NCBI GenBank assembly: GCA_002914805.1
Contig: JXTB01000537.1
Span: 62,001-126,000, forward strand
Length of the DNA stretch: 64,000 nt
From: Parasponia andersonii
Lineage: Eukaryota; Streptophyta; Magnoliopsida; Rosales; Cannabaceae
Direction of reading: 5' to 3'
Shown: in pieces, positions 22,759-34,270 of the stretch
Layout: each line of letters opens with the position of its first letter
How positions within the stretch are numbered: the first letter of the stretch is position 1
Program-made: the position numbers and the translations under genes
The notes under the pieces: generated by a model
What the model saw: only the letters and a program-made list of their open reading frames with translations
Databases searched by the model: none
What the model was told of the DNA's origin: nothing

Positions 22759-23306
22759 TGTCACGACCCAAAACCCAGGTTAGTGGCAGAAGGAGAATTT
22801 CATAAAGGTGGGAAATTCCTTAATTTATTTGAAAAGTATCAAAAGTTCTAGTTTTTAAAAACACGGTCCATTTAAATAAAATAATCGGAATTCCATCCCG
22901 TGAACTACTCCCACAGTTCGTATACACCATCAAACATAGATTGAACAATTACTTAAAAACGTGAAATTAAATACAAAACCCAGCATCATCATCATCCACC
23001 AAAAAGTTAAACACCAGAATGACATACATAAGTTTGCAGACAAAATAGAAAGCAGTAATCTTGATTCAAGGCTAACGCAAAATCCAAATAGTCCAAAGAC
23101 TACGACAACAAATTCTAGCATTACCAAGAGGCGAACTGCAATCCAAATGACCTCTTACTCCTCTTGATCATTAAGATCGCACTGGACACCACTTGAGGAG
23201 GAAGGTAGGGGGTGAGCATACAATACCCAGTAGGAAAATAGTTACCTCGGGGAAAAACAGTTCAGTGATGAGAATCTCCTGCATGGTTAGTTCAAATCCA
23301 AAACAT

Positions 23307-23343
<37 letters not shown>

Positions 23344-25253
23344 CCAAACCGGGAGCCAATATATATAAAACAGTGTAATCAAAACCATCAATCTATATGC
23401 ACATGACACAAATCAATCTATACCCATGAGCTCACATCCTCTTATCTGTGGAAACCCAGGATGATGACACTAAGTGTACCTAATAGCCTGCCTGATACCT
23501 AAGCCCATACCCAGAGGGGATACCCGTGTGTCACCTATCAAACCTGGAGGGGCAACCGAATTGCCTACACCTGCCAAATGGGGAGGTAATCAGAAGTAAC
23601 AAGATCTCGTGCGAGTTTACGGATTTTCACTGATGGTGGGGCATGTAGTACCACACTGTAAAACCCACGATGCTAACACGGTGCTTATGTATGATCCTAT
23701 GACACGTGCAATACAGAACTAAAGTGTAAAAACTATTGTACTCTGGTTTTTCAGTAAAACATGCATAATAGGGTTTTATAGAAAAATATGCAACATAACG
23801 GCCCTATTTTTGATATACCTAAAATAATCTGTACACAGCAAATTCCCAGAGCAGTACAGTATATATCGTATAACCAGATTCCATCACATATAATTCAAAT
23901 CATTAAAAACACACTTGTTCTTATATGCTGCAGAAAATAAGTTTTAACTCAAAAACAGTATAAAATGAAGGTAACTAAACCCCTGCCTCAACAGAATAGT
24001 GACACCACGCTATTGAGTCCTTGAGGTGTCGTTGACGATCGCCCGGAGGGTCGGGAACCAATTCCAAGCCCTCGATCGTCCTCTTGTGAAAAACCAACTT
24101 TCTCACCGGAGCTTCAATTCTACAAAGGGACCTCTTCACTGAATTCCTAACACCCAAAAATAGCTAGAATAGACATATAACTTGTCCAATTCGGGTCCGG
24201 GCCCACACCGGACCGGTGGCACGCAAAATGAGACAAAATCTTGACTGTCCGATCTCAATTTTTGTGCCGATCACCAAACCACACAATATATATATCAAAC
24301 TTCTCCATTTTTCGAGTACATTCCAAAAATGTAATCAAAAACATAATCCAACGGCCGGATCGAGAACAACAACTATAAACTCGAAATGCCCAAAAATGAC
24401 AACTTTCAATTCGGGCAAAATGGAGTTGAGATATATATACCTTGATGATCCTTGCGACGATACGAATCCAACGGGACCAGTTTAAGGCCGAATGGTGGCC
24501 GGAATCATCGCCGGCGGCCAAAAATCCGAAATGGGTCAAAACGGCATCAATGGCTTTTTTCGGCGATCTGGTAGCCGATGGCAGTTACGGATGACCGGCG
24601 GAGGTGCGTGGTAGCTCGGCGAGTCGACGCCGGTCGGTGGGTAGCCCGGACGGTGGCTGGGCGGCGGTCCTGCAGCCTTCGACGGTGGCACGACCGAGAG
24701 AGAGAAGAGAGAGAATTCGGGGGGGAGGAGAGAGAAGAGAGAGAGAGAGAGAAGAAAGAGGACGGGCACGTGGCCCAATCTTATAAGGCTGTGCAATTTT
24801 TCAAAAATTGCACATAAGTCCCTAAAATTTCAAATCTCTATCAATCTAGTCTCTCAAAATTTGTAATTTAGTCTATCTGTACAAAACTTTTGCAAATTAA
24901 TCCCCACAAATGATTATTGCTATTAAATTGAGTACTTAGAAATACAAATGATTTTAAGTAGATTATTTGAACAATAGACCTAAGGTTTTAATTTGACTCA
25001 TTTCTCTAAGTATTATGAATTTAAAAATGTTTCTAAATTAATCAATTGGAATTCCTCTAAACTTTGAGTAGAGTATTTTCTTGAAAATCTATATTAATGT
25101 GAGGTTTCCTTAATTTAAATTTTACTTATTTGTGAGAAGTATAATTTTAAACCTCTAGTACTCGATTTTCTGAAATTTTGAAAAAAATACTGTTTATCAC
25201 TGTTTCAACTAAAACTTACTAAAAATCACAGTCTTAGAATTTTGGTCGTGATA
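22759..25253 (+). mobile_element. long repeat, probable solo LTR of a gypsy-type element
   Basis: About 2.5 kb bounded by TGTCACGACCCAAAA and TTTTGGTCGTGATA, short inverted ends typical of plant LTRs that begin TGTCACGACC. No gag-pol sequence lies inside and no second copy lies in direct orientation nearby, so a solo LTR is the simplest reading. A GC-rich, CpG-rich patch at 24450-24780 ends in AG-rich runs. The 5-base flanks (ACCAT and AGATC) do not match. The same family is present in inverted orientation at 12450-20035. Confidence 0.6.
23313..23341. repeat. (AT)n microsatellite
   Basis: AT run inside the long repeat; it follows a short AC-rich lead. Confidence 0.95.
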
Positions 25254-27559
25254 AGATCAGAGAAGAGAAAGAAGATCAGAGAACTACCTGTCCAGCCTAT
25301 TGTAAGAGTGATAACATAGATATTTTAAGAAAGAAAGAGAAAGAGAAAGAAAATTATTTATTTATTTATTCAAAACGCTTCTAGATCTAGTAACTATTTC
25401 AACAATTAAATTTTTAGTGATGTAGCCCCATTTAGAAATAGTGATGTAAATAAACGACGTATCATAATATTTTAGTACAAATTTTGGTTTCCAATTATTA
25501 CTCGTTTATAATTATTGAACAGTGAAACGTTACTTTTATCGGACATGCACTTCTAATGATATTGCTTTTAAGCACTCATACTTTTGCAAAATTTTCCGTA
25601 TCACGTGTAGATGATTTTTTTTTTTTGTTTTTTTTTTTTTGTTTGGTCTGCTTACTCAACAACACACTAGCCTTGTGTCAACGCATCACGTTATCACAGT
25701 AATACCAATAAATATGTTTATAAGTAATAGAATAAACATGAATAGGTTAATTTGGGCATGATCCATATAAATTTGATGTAACCCATGCAACAGCGACACA
25801 ATATCTGCAGCCTGCAACCATCATTTTGGGCAGTCGACAAGTAGTACTACTAGAACGTACACTCGTCGTTTCCACCATACATACGTACGTACGTCCACCC
25901 ACCTAATCACCAGTAGCTATAGTCACTCATGATCAAACCAACATACGTACATAATATTCAACCTACACAGAAAGATTAGTACGTTTATAATGCATTAAAT
26001 AAATATTATATAAAATATACCGGCTTAAAATGTTGCCTCCATAATTCGTTCCCAGTTATAATTTACCGCGCAATTAATTTCAAGTTAATTCGATCGTTTT
26101 AAGAATCATAATTGGGTCTTTAAAATTGAACCACTTATTGGGTTATATTTTTCCAGTAAAAAGCTTCGTTAGGAAGAAAATATCAATGTTGCTCACTCAT
26201 ATGGAAACAGCAGAAATTAATAATTCTTAAAGAGAAAGACGTCTGCACCTGTATTATTGGCTGGGAATATTTTTTTAAAAAATCATTTATCTAGACATAT
26301 GAAGATCTGTATTAAATATATATATACATATATATAGAGAGAGAGAGATTAGCAGTAAGTTATTAGCAGCGAATAATTTCATATCTCCAGCTAACGATCA
26401 GCAGTAGTACTTGAATGAATCAGAAACAACAATATAAAACTGAATATATGTATACATTGTATCTATATGTTAGGTTCTAATTAAGTACTCATGTAGGATT
26501 TAACTCTAAATATAGTGGATTTGTCATGATTATCTCAGTAACGGCCGTACGGCCATCAGGGCGATGCCTTTTGTATTGGAAACTGAAAATTAAGCTCGAG
26601 TATCTGTATGAAAACTAGTAGATCGATTCATATATTTGTAAATGTAAAATGGATTCTTTATGTAATTTCTTAAAAAATATTTCTCAATGCTTTAGAAACT
26701 ATAGCTACTATTATAGCCAGACTAATTAATCTACATTTAGGGTACGGTGAAATTATTTTTGGAGATATAAGAGGGATAAAAAAATATATTTTTTTAAAAA
26801 GAAAAAAAGTATAGCAAGTTAATATCTTAGATATCATGGAATTTTCTTTAATTAATATTTAACTAGCATTCTGTCACTAACTAATAGACTAGAAGTTAAT
26901 AAGATCAAAGAGAACATCACCCAAAAATAAGGGAGAAAAAAATTGATTGAAAAGAATAGGGGGCAAATAAAATTGATCCGCGAAATTATAAATTACAAAA
27001 TTAGCAAAAAAAAAAAAAAAAGACCTCCAGGAATCGAAAAGAACTGGGAAAAAGAATCGTGAATCCAAAATATATAAATATATATATATATATATGAGAA
27101 TAAAATCCTAGATATGAATACGTATCCAAAAAAGCATAGTTTGATTGACACGATTAAAGGGTTTCACGACAGAGTCTAGGTTCTAGCATTTTGACCAATA
27201 AGAGTAACTTGGAAGGATATTGTTGTCGTAAAGCTTTTTCCATTGCCTGGAAATTAATAACTAATGAAAAAAAAAAAAAAAAAAGAGGCAAGAGAGTACT
27301 ACAAGGAAAAAGAATATATCATGAATTACCAATAATCATACTTTCAGCAAAAAAAAAAAAATACCAATAACCATATATAATTAATGAATTTAATTTAATT
27401 CAGCCAAATATATATATATATATCATTTCTAGATGACCGCGCAGGGACCCACATCTTATAATGCGCTACTTAATTATCTTCCACGCATATCTGTACCACA
27501 TGATTATGTATGACGACCGCTAAGGCAGCATACACGCATACCCATATCATATGCATGCA

Positions 27560-27613
<54 letters not shown>

Positions 27614-28849
27614 TATAAGAGTATATGTGTATGTATAACGCTCTGGCTATTTTTTATCTAATTAAAATTAATTACACATATTTTTTTTGTGATAAAAAAT
27701 AAAAATATTAAATAATAAGTTTTTATTATTTTTTTAAATACTTAAATTACAATAATTATTAAATAATAATTTAATAACTACAAAAAAAAATATTTATAGA
27801 TAAATAAAAAAAATTACATATCGGATTAGGAACTATATATATTCAAATTATTTGTTTAGACACTAATTCAATAGGTATTTTTTTGTCTGTCTGTAAATAT
27901 TATTTTGTCTAATTAAAATTCATCAGCTATATTTTTTAATGATAAAAGTTAGATAAAGAAAAATATTAAATAATAAGTATTTATTTTTATTATTATTTTC
28001 TTAATTACCAAAATTATAATAATCATATTAAAAGAATAAATAACTTAAATAAGTAAAAAAAAAAAACACCTGTTAGACTAAGAATCTATTTGTTTTCTGT
28101 ACAGACAGGGTGAATTTTGATTGGGAGGTAAAGATTTACATTACGAAACTATGGCTATAGCTATCTCAATGTTCACAATATTCAAAAAGGGTCCTCAGAT
28201 TGCGGGTGCTAATTGAACCAAAGTATTTTAAATCGTTTTATTTAATTCGGTATTATTAGTTTTCGTTGTTTTAGCGAAAATTTACTGCATCAGGCAAACA
28301 AATCATCATTAGGTACCCTTTAAAAAAAATCATCATTAGTACCTGTATATAACTGTTGGGTAATTAGCAAATTCATTAATGGTAATAGGATTATCATGTA
28401 TACATTGACGTTACTAGCTACAATTTGTACGTGCAATTTATATATATAATAAATATAATTATATATAGTTGCCAATCAAGTATCTATTTTTTTTTTAGTT
28501 AATCTAACTGTTATAATGAAGGACATAAAAAGACATATATCATTAATATTAATTTTTTTTCTTTTATTTTTATTATAAAAAATATATATAATAAATTTTT
28601 ATTAAACAAATTAATATCTATATATAAATAAAAAAAAAAAACCTAACAGATTGGTGCCATTATATATATACCGGCGTCTCATCGTAGCCTCTCCCATATA
28701 TATATATATAATTTTTTTTTCACTTCTTGATTTTTGGGTTCTCACTTACCTCCATGGACCATGAATATTCGATTTACACATAATTAGTAATATAACATAA
28801 TCAAGAATATATAGAGCTTCGGAACTTGTACGTACTGTTTTAATGATTT
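25254..28849. other. gene-poor intergenic region
   Basis: AT-rich DNA with A/T homopolymers and AT runs (27563-27608 is the longest). I found no supportable reading frame or RNA gene. A GGCCGTACGGCC palindrome lies near 26543, with no evident role. Confidence 0.5.
27563..27608. repeat. (AT)n microsatellite
   Basis: AT run of about 23 units preceded by three ATGC units. Confidence 0.95.
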
Positions 28850-28999
28850 AAGATTTAGTTACTGTTTCAATGATTTAAGATTTAGTTAAAATATTGATTA
28901 TATAGGTCTAAATTTTAAATTTTTAAGATTTAGTTACTGTTTCAATGATTTAAGATTTAGTTAAAATATTGATTATATAGGTCTAAATTTTAAATTTTT
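28850..28999. repeat. perfect 75-base tandem duplication
   Basis: The units 28850-28924 and 28925-28999 are identical. Perfect identity in AT-rich non-coding DNA indicates a recent event or a collapsed or expanded assembly. A partial third copy of the first 20 bases lies just upstream (about 28832-28850). Confidence 0.95.
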
Positions 29000-29195
29000 A
29001 TGACGAAATGAGTTGTCTTAAGTGGTAAGAACACGTATTATTTAAGATCTTAGTCTAATTATACGTAGATTTGAAAGTCTATTATCTCTAATCGGGTACG
29101 GTGAGAATTAGGTAATAATAAATATTTTTTTTTAATTTGTAATAAATAAAAATAATTAGTTAAGTCTAACTTTATTTTTTATAAAAAAAAAAAAA
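28999..29195 (+). mobile_element. SINE-like repeat, copy 2
   Basis: The best-preserved of three related segments. It starts with GAGTTGTCTTAAGTGGTAAG (box-A-like), has a weak box-B-like part near 29063, then shares GAGAATTAGGTAATA and TTAATTTGTAATAAAT with copies 1 and 3, and ends TTAGTTAAGTCTAACTTT followed by an A-run. Confidence 0.5.
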
Positions 29196-29355
29196 ACTCT
29201 AAACTTTTACGAGGGGCTAGCCGCTGGCCGCAGAAAAACAGAAAAGGAAAAAGAAAAAAGGAACTTTAGGCAGCTGCTTTTCATGAGATTAATTAGCTCC
29301 AAGTGGCGCTCCCTTGTTAATTAAGTACCACTAGATCACTTTCCTCAAGTCGGCG

Positions 29356-29360
<5 letters not shown>

Positions 29361-29415
<55 letters not shown>
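29361..29415. repeat. (AT)n microsatellite
   Basis: Long uninterrupted TA run of about 27 units. Confidence 0.95.
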
Positions 29416-29419
<4 letters not shown>

Positions 29420-30029
29420 GTAAACTATGCATATGTATATCATGTTAATATTTATTCCATTCATCTGAAAAAAAAAATTAAAGTTCTTTTGTTTTTAATG
29501 TTGAATATAAATATTACCTTTATTATAAATACAATTTGCGAGTTAAGTAATAATTATCAAAATAGTTAGGTTTATCCACGGAAAAGAGCAACATTTTGGA
29601 GAACGAAAACTCATGCTCACACAGTTTTAGTTACCCTAAATAAACTAAAGCACTATATATATATATATACATATATTTAAAAACAAATACTAACTTAATT
29701 ATCCTAGTTTAAGTTATAAGGAAAGAAGTATATAGTATGACGATATAATTCGAAGAAGAAAAATAAAGAATTCTGATCGTTCATAATTGAGCTTCAGTAT
29801 TTAAACAGCATCATACTACATGATGCTCATCACGCTAAAATTGAAGGGAATTATTAAAACATTTGATGTCTTAAGATTTTGTGATCTGAGGCGCTGTGCA
29901 TACACAAGATTTACCATAATGCTTAAAGATCAAACTATATCATGTATTTGTATGTGCATAATTGTATATATGTAGTATAAAGGTATATCAACAAGTTTAT
30001 AAGTAATAATATACAACTTTATTACATGG

Positions 30030-30030
<1 letters not shown>

Positions 30031-30086
<56 letters not shown>

Positions 30087-30131
30087 ATACGATATGAACC
30101 AACATACTACGGAAGAAGAGAAAACGGCTGA

Positions 30132-30177
<46 letters not shown>
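30031..30177. repeat. pair of long AT microsatellites
   Basis: Two AT runs, 30031-30083 and 30136-30177, separated by about 50 bases of ordinary sequence. Confidence 0.95.
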
Positions 30178-30180
<3 letters not shown>

Positions 30181-32555
30181 AGATAGAGAGAGGTGAATAC
30201 GTAAATTAATTATTTAATTTACTGCGTAAAAATAGGAAAATTTAAAAAGCAAAAGTAATTCATGGAAGATCGATCGGATGATTCCGTAGCTAGCATGCAT
30301 GGAACGTATAATTACCAGAAATTAAGAAATTACACGTACCTAAATCTTTTTCGCAGATGATCAGTATCAATTTGAATGGAATTTGTTCACAGTACAATGT
30401 TCTAATACGAATGTATGTCTACGCATATATAGCATTAAAAACTGTTGATTTATATCTATATATACCGAACTAGTTATGATTGAAATTAACTTGATATAGT
30501 TACCTTCTTTTGAGTTCATCATATCAATATAAACATATATATATATATATACATGTGTGTGTGTGTGTGTACATAAAAAAAAAAAATGATTGTCTTGATC
30601 GTATTTCTCGGACAGCATTAGTACCTATATTTTCCTCTAGCTCTAGTCATACTGTAAGTTTCTTTCTGGGTTAGTTTTGCACGTATATAATTTGTAGCTA
30701 GCGAACTACATATTATCTGTAATAGCTATATGCATGTAAGATGATGGGTATTTTTTTCTATATACCAAATAGTTATTGTTTGGTTTGCAATTTAACGTGA
30801 TAACAATAATCTCGTTCAGCTTTCTAAATCATCAGCAATAGTCAATTAACCACGAAAAAGAAATCGACAATAACAAGGTCTCGAATAGAAGGGAGAAAAT
30901 AATTAGAAAGACAATGACGAAAATTAATTATGCTTTTTCGCTACATTTATAAATGATTATATCCTCTCCTACTGTTCAAAAGTGAATATATATATATATC
31001 TCTCAAAATTCTAAATATCTGAAAGTGTAACAAGTACATATGTACATTCATTAATTGCAGTTTTTTTTTTTTTTTTGTGGATCGTATTATAATATGTTGG
31101 AGTTTTAGGCCGCAGACAAGGACCTTGAGTCATGGAAACACTTCCCTGCTAAACATATTTTCTTTATATATAAGATATATCTTTTTTGGATAAACGTCCA
31201 TGATTACAGGAAATAGGAAAGATAGAGGGCCCTCATCTACATTATAAGGGGTAACCACTATACTCAGTGATCTTATATCTATCTATCTAGCTATCTCTTT
31301 CATACCCTTCAGATTAATATTTCTAATTCCTTACAAATTAATTAATCACCAAATTCAACACTTAATTAATTTCAATGGTTGAACTAACCTATATATATAT
31401 ATATGTATGTTTATACATTATAAATGAAGATGTTAGAAATGGTCAGCCCATTAACTTCTTTTCATTGGTACCGCCAATGTTATTAGAATTTAGTAATCTT
31501 TAATTCAATTGGGAAGAGTCAGTTTAGTTGATGCCTGCAATGCATACTATTTGTGGTGTAGTATCTATGCATGGGAGCCAGAAAATTGCACAAAATGATA
31601 AACCCGTTACGAGAAAAATATTGTGGCACCAATTCAAACCGTTAATCCAACAAAAAAAAAAAAAAAAAAAACAACAACAACAACGTACGTACATTATCAC
31701 CCACATATATGTGTGTATATACAATACGTAACTAAAAATTGTAATTAAACCTTTTAATTCTCTCTAAAGAATATGACTACATGGTAATTAACTATAAATA
31801 TTACTAATCAATTATTAATTGATTATTAATTGTACACGTACTCACCGCATGGAAATTTTACCTTTGACAAATTTATATGCCACTCTCATATTTGTTTGTA
31901 AGATTATTTGAACCTAAAATCTCTTCAGTTAAAAAATGGAAATAACATATATACGTTGAAGACAGCTTGAATGTATACGCATTTGAGACAACTTATCATT
32001 TGCTGTAAATACGCCGCTTGTGTTAATTGAAATAATTAAAACATACCTCTAAAAATCTTGCATATATGGTGTGCATGTTATTGAATAATTCATTTTTTTT
32101 TAATTACTTTTCAATTAGGTGTTTAAACCATTTAATTTAAAAAAAAAATTCCTGACCTCTCTACTTGGGCAGGGTATATCTTTAGCTACTTTAGGGTTAG
32201 ATGCGCTCATTACTCACCAGGGGGAAAAAAAAATTAGGGTTTTTCAAACTGAACTACTTCCCACTCTCTTAACAGGGTAGGTGTAGTGCACGGACGAATC
32301 AGAAGCCATTAATGTGCACAAGAATCTTCCCTCCTTGACTCGACAGGTAAAAATAACCATTAAACAACAAGCACGCAAACAGAGCGTGTAACGAACGCGT
32401 GGGAAACAGTAACTTTTTATTTTTAAATTTATTATTTTAATTTTGAGAATTCCCCTCCTAGGGTTTTGCTTTCTTCAAACTTGAAATGGATTGTGATAAG
32501 AACCGCACCTTTTTGCCACGTGTATTGCTCCTTTTGGTTCGTTACTTTCTCTTTC

Positions 32556-32563
32556 TATAAATA
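32556..32563 (+). promoter_or_regulatory. TATA box of EMF1
   Basis: TATAAATA after a TC-rich stretch, about 340 bases upstream of the end of the first non-coding exon. Transcription would begin about 30 bases downstream, which leaves a leader containing the CT-rich tract at 32693-32755. Confidence 0.55.
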
Positions 32564-32689
32564 CATTTTTTAAAATGTATTATGTATATCATGTTATATA
32601 TATATGTGCATGTCCATGTGTGGACAAAATTTAATACAAAAAAAAACCCTCCTTCTTCAAGACAAAAAAATAAAAAATAAAAAAAATAA

Positions 32690-32903
32690 AGCACCTCTCT
32701 CCCTCTCTCTCTTCACCTCTCTCTCTAAAAGATCGAAAACCTCTCTCTCTCTAGGGTTTCTCGAAAGTTCGCAGTGAAATTCTAGTGAGGCAGCTTTCGA
32801 ATCTGGTCTCGGAGCTCCGCCTCTGATCTTCGTCATAGGAAGGTCTATCTTTTGGTGTCGTTTTCTCCACAGGCGCGTGAAGAATCGGAGCCCCCGAGAT
32901 GAG
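32690..32903 (+). promoter_or_regulatory. EMF1 5' leader exon with CT-rich tract and upstream ATG
   Basis: A CT-rich leader (32693-32755) is followed by sequence ending CGAGATGAG at a donor, GAG/GTACGC (32904). The ATG at 32899 sits five bases from the splice site. Spliced to 33951 it would give a three-codon upstream frame, and to 33970 a seven-codon one. Confidence 0.55.
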
Positions 32904-33999
32904 GTACGCGCGGTTGTGCTGCTACTACACTGTGTCGTTTCATGTGAAAGTTAATTGCGTTTCGAGGTCTGTTTTAATCCTTGATGTTTAGATTTTTCGG
33001 AGCCAATGATTAATATTACAGTTTTTATTAATTATTAGCTGAGTTTGAGCTAAGCTGGAATAATTTTTGAGTACTGTTTTCAAAAAGTAGGTCAAGTAAA
33101 TTGCTCTTTACTTTTTCATTTCGCTAATATTCCTCTCTATCTGGGTTTTTTTTTTTTTTTTTTGTGGGTTTTAGGGATTAAACTATGCGTTTCGATGAGT
33201 ATTTTTCTATTTTTTTTTCAAGTTTCTGGAATCAGTGAGTTTCATTTCTATGGTGTTGGTTTGAATTTTATGAGCCAATTGAACCCTAAGGAGTTTATTG
33301 GGTTGATTTAATTAAATGCTATTTTCCCTTTTAATTTGGTGTTTATAAGGGTAAGTTTCAGGTGGGTTTTTGTTATTTATAACATTTACATATATTACTC
33401 CCGAGATTCACGCAACTTTTTCTCGTTGATTGGTATTTATATGGGTCTCATATGAACAAAACCCTAATTTGTGTTTTATGTTCTATGACTTGATTTTTGG
33501 TTTAGATGGCAAGTTAAATGAGTGGGTTTAGCTGCATGTCTGATTATATTGCATATTGGGACATAAAATTAGGTATCGTGAGCTTGTTTATTTCTTGTGA
33601 TGGCAAATTAGGGTTTCTGAGTTTTATTTTGGGAAGTAAATTGTATTATAATTGTGTGAATGTGAAAGATGGGCTGTTATTTCATGTGGTAAATCACTAT
33701 CTGTGGAGGTATTTTAAGTCCTCTTTTATGGTTTTTAATAAATTTGATTGGTTAATTTGGTTTACTTCAGGTTTTATGGTGGTTGACAAAAAACCCTAGT
33801 ATGATTATTGTTTGGGAATTTGACCTAGATCTTATGTGTTGTGCTTTGGAATTCTTTTTGTCATTTTCTTATCTCAGATTGCTGATGTTTAAACATATGA
33901 TAATGATGCTTATGATCAATGTATAGTTGATCAACTGTGTGAGCCTATAGGAACTAGCAAACTAATCAGCACAACATCAAGCTGGTGAGGTACTCTAAG

Positions 34000-34231
34000 A
34001 TGAGGTCAACTTGTGTTATGATGGAAGAGAATAATCAAAAGGCCGATTCTGATAATGCCTCCAAGAATGTGGGATCATTTGTTAAGATTGATTCGATATC
34101 TATAGATCTCGATGATGGCGGTGATAAGAATTATGCCGGGAAATGTGAACATTTTTCCATTCGGTAAGCCTCACTCGTGCACTAGCTTTGTGGTATTATT
34201 TGTCAAAAGCTTTTCCAGATTATACCTTAAT

Positions 34232-34270
<39 letters not shown>

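Larger units (their letters stand above)
29196..32555. other. gene-poor region upstream of EMF1
   Basis: AT-rich DNA with very long AT tracts and A/T homopolymers. No gene is seen. The last 300-400 bases before 32555 are presumably the distal EMF1 promoter, and contain a CACGTG-like core (GCCACGTGTA) near 32516. Confidence 0.5.

Noticed and set aside
22961-23167. Short plus-strand frame inside the long repeat
   Set aside because: Low-complexity, no similarity, and located in a non-coding LTR-like repeat.
26540-26560. GGCCGTACGGCC palindrome
   Set aside because: A single palindrome without repeats or a known site; consistent with chance.
31524-31731. Open frames on both strands around 31.6 kb
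   Set aside because: They depend on an A/T homopolymer and CAA repeats, without similarity or splice structure.
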